Assembly: GCA_023853785.1 (NCBI GenBank)
Contig: JAJIRX010000101.1
Span: 1-32,738 of the forward strand
Length of the DNA: 32,738 nucleotides
Direction of reading: 5' to 3'
Source of the DNA: Psilocybe azurescens
Taxonomy: Eukaryota > Basidiomycota > Agaricomycetes > Agaricales > Agrocybaceae
Shown here: positions 32,383 through 32,738 of the stretch, one piece after another
How positions within the stretch are numbered: the stretch's first letter is position 1
How the letters are laid out: every line of letters starts with the position of its first letter
Translations under genes and position numbers: made by a program
The notes under the pieces: model-generated
What the model was told of the DNA's origin: nothing
Seen by the model: the letters and a program-made list of their open reading frames with translations, nothing else
Database searches by the model: none

Positions 32383-32738
32383 ATGGCCTGGAATTACTCC
32401 TCGTTAACACTTTCCAAGAAGCTTCGGCCAGCCATTTCAGTTGCCTTTGGGGCTGGTTTATGTCTTTCAATTATTCTCAACGCCGCTGTTCTTGTATGGC
32501 AAACGACCGTCTATTCTCCAACACCCCAAGTTATAGTAAGATTCTCCTCACCCATCACAATGCGGTACCCTGATAGTTTCGAAGCCTATGTCGGTACTGA
32601 CATGCCTAGGGAACTACCCATCCCAGTACGTAATGTCAATATGGCTTTCCACGACGACCCGGAACACTACGCCATGAGCGGTACTCGCGCCTGGGCCGAA
32701 TGGAATGAAATTCGCCCTCCTGGAAAGGGATACATCTT
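32383..32738 (+). CDS. UstYa-like (DUF3328) protein, 5' part only
   Basis: Member of the fungal UstYa/DUF3328 family; characterised members in ustiloxin and related pathways act with a tyrosinase to cyclise ribosomal peptides oxidatively. ATG 32383 is followed by a basic stretch (KKLRP), one membrane helix (AISVAFGAGLCLSIILNAAV), a luminal linker, and the family's first conserved block HDDPEHYAMSGTRAWAEWNE followed by IRPPGKGYI. The frame stays open to the end of the window without an intron. The C-terminal HxxHC motifs, which decide whether it could be active, lie beyond the window. Topology is type II, facing the secretory lumen. Basidiomycete members are numerous and mostly uncharacterised, so the chemistry is inference. 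Confidence 0.75.
   Translation, partial: MAWNYSSLTLSKKLRPAISVAFGAGLCLSIILNAAVLVWQTTVYSPTPQVIVRFSSPITMRYPDSFEAYVGTDMPRELPIPVRNVNMAFHDDPEHYAMSGTRAWAEWNEIRPPGKGYI

Noticed and set aside
1..32738. CRISPR arrays, rRNA genes and intact tRNA genes
   Set aside because: None seen on either strand; the nuclear fungal character makes CRISPR unlikely.

Overview
The window reads as nuclear DNA of an Agaricomycete (mushroom-forming basidiomycete). Genes are cut by many canonical GT..AG introns of about 45-65 nt, some exons are only 7-30 nt long, there is no operon structure, and the families present are typical of that group: a glyoxal-oxidase-type copper radical oxidase, DUF6533-type and DUF6535-type membrane proteins, an intronless NACHT P-loop protein, a Zn2Cys6 regulator with a fungal-specific domain, a short secreted tyrosinase and a UstYa-like (DUF3328) protein. 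Exon structures below were read by eye from splice signals and family conservation.

Layout, left to right: (1) 0.1-2.6 kb, MFS transporter of the allantoate/nicotinate permease type (+). (2) 2.9-4.0 kb, unrecognised gene (+). (3) 5.2-6.2 kb, DUF6533-type multi-pass membrane protein (+). (4) 6.4-8.3 kb, decayed cytochrome P450 (-). (5) 9.3-11.8 kb, copper radical oxidase with a C-terminal membrane anchor (-). (6) 12.9-14.0 kb, repeat-rich stretch including a relic of a DUF6535 gene 3' end. (7) 14.1-17.1 kb, Zn2Cys6 transcription factor (-). (8) 17.1-19.6 kb, gene-poor, ending in the second copy of the repeat. (9) 19.6-22.0 kb, DUF6535 gene (-). (10) 22.5-23.4 kb, small gene with repeated exons (+). 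(11) 23.4-25.4 kb, gene-poor, with a tRNA-like (SINE-like) stretch and a second DUF6535 relic. (12) 25.4-26.6 kb, NACHT gene (+). (13) 27.0-29.6 kb, two tandem methyltransferases, a carnosine N-methyltransferase-type (N2227) and a general SAM methyltransferase (-). (14) 29.9-30.4 kb, an inverted repeat. (15) 30.4-32.7 kb, a divergent tyrosinase / UstYa-like pair sharing one intergenic region, the second gene running off the window.

The right end is the most interesting part. Tyrosinases and UstYa-type DUF3328 oxidases work together in ascomycete ribosomal peptide (ustiloxin/dikaritin) pathways, and here they share a promoter region with two methyltransferases behind them. That this is a basidiomycete peptide-modifying locus is inference only; no precursor peptide is visible inside the window.

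Several otherwise well-preserved genes (MFS, DUF6533-type, oxidase, regulator, DUF6535, N2227, tyrosinase) need a one-base change at a homopolymer run to keep their conserved frame. This recurring pattern suggests homopolymer-length error in the assembly more than independent gene death; the P450, by contrast, is decayed throughout.
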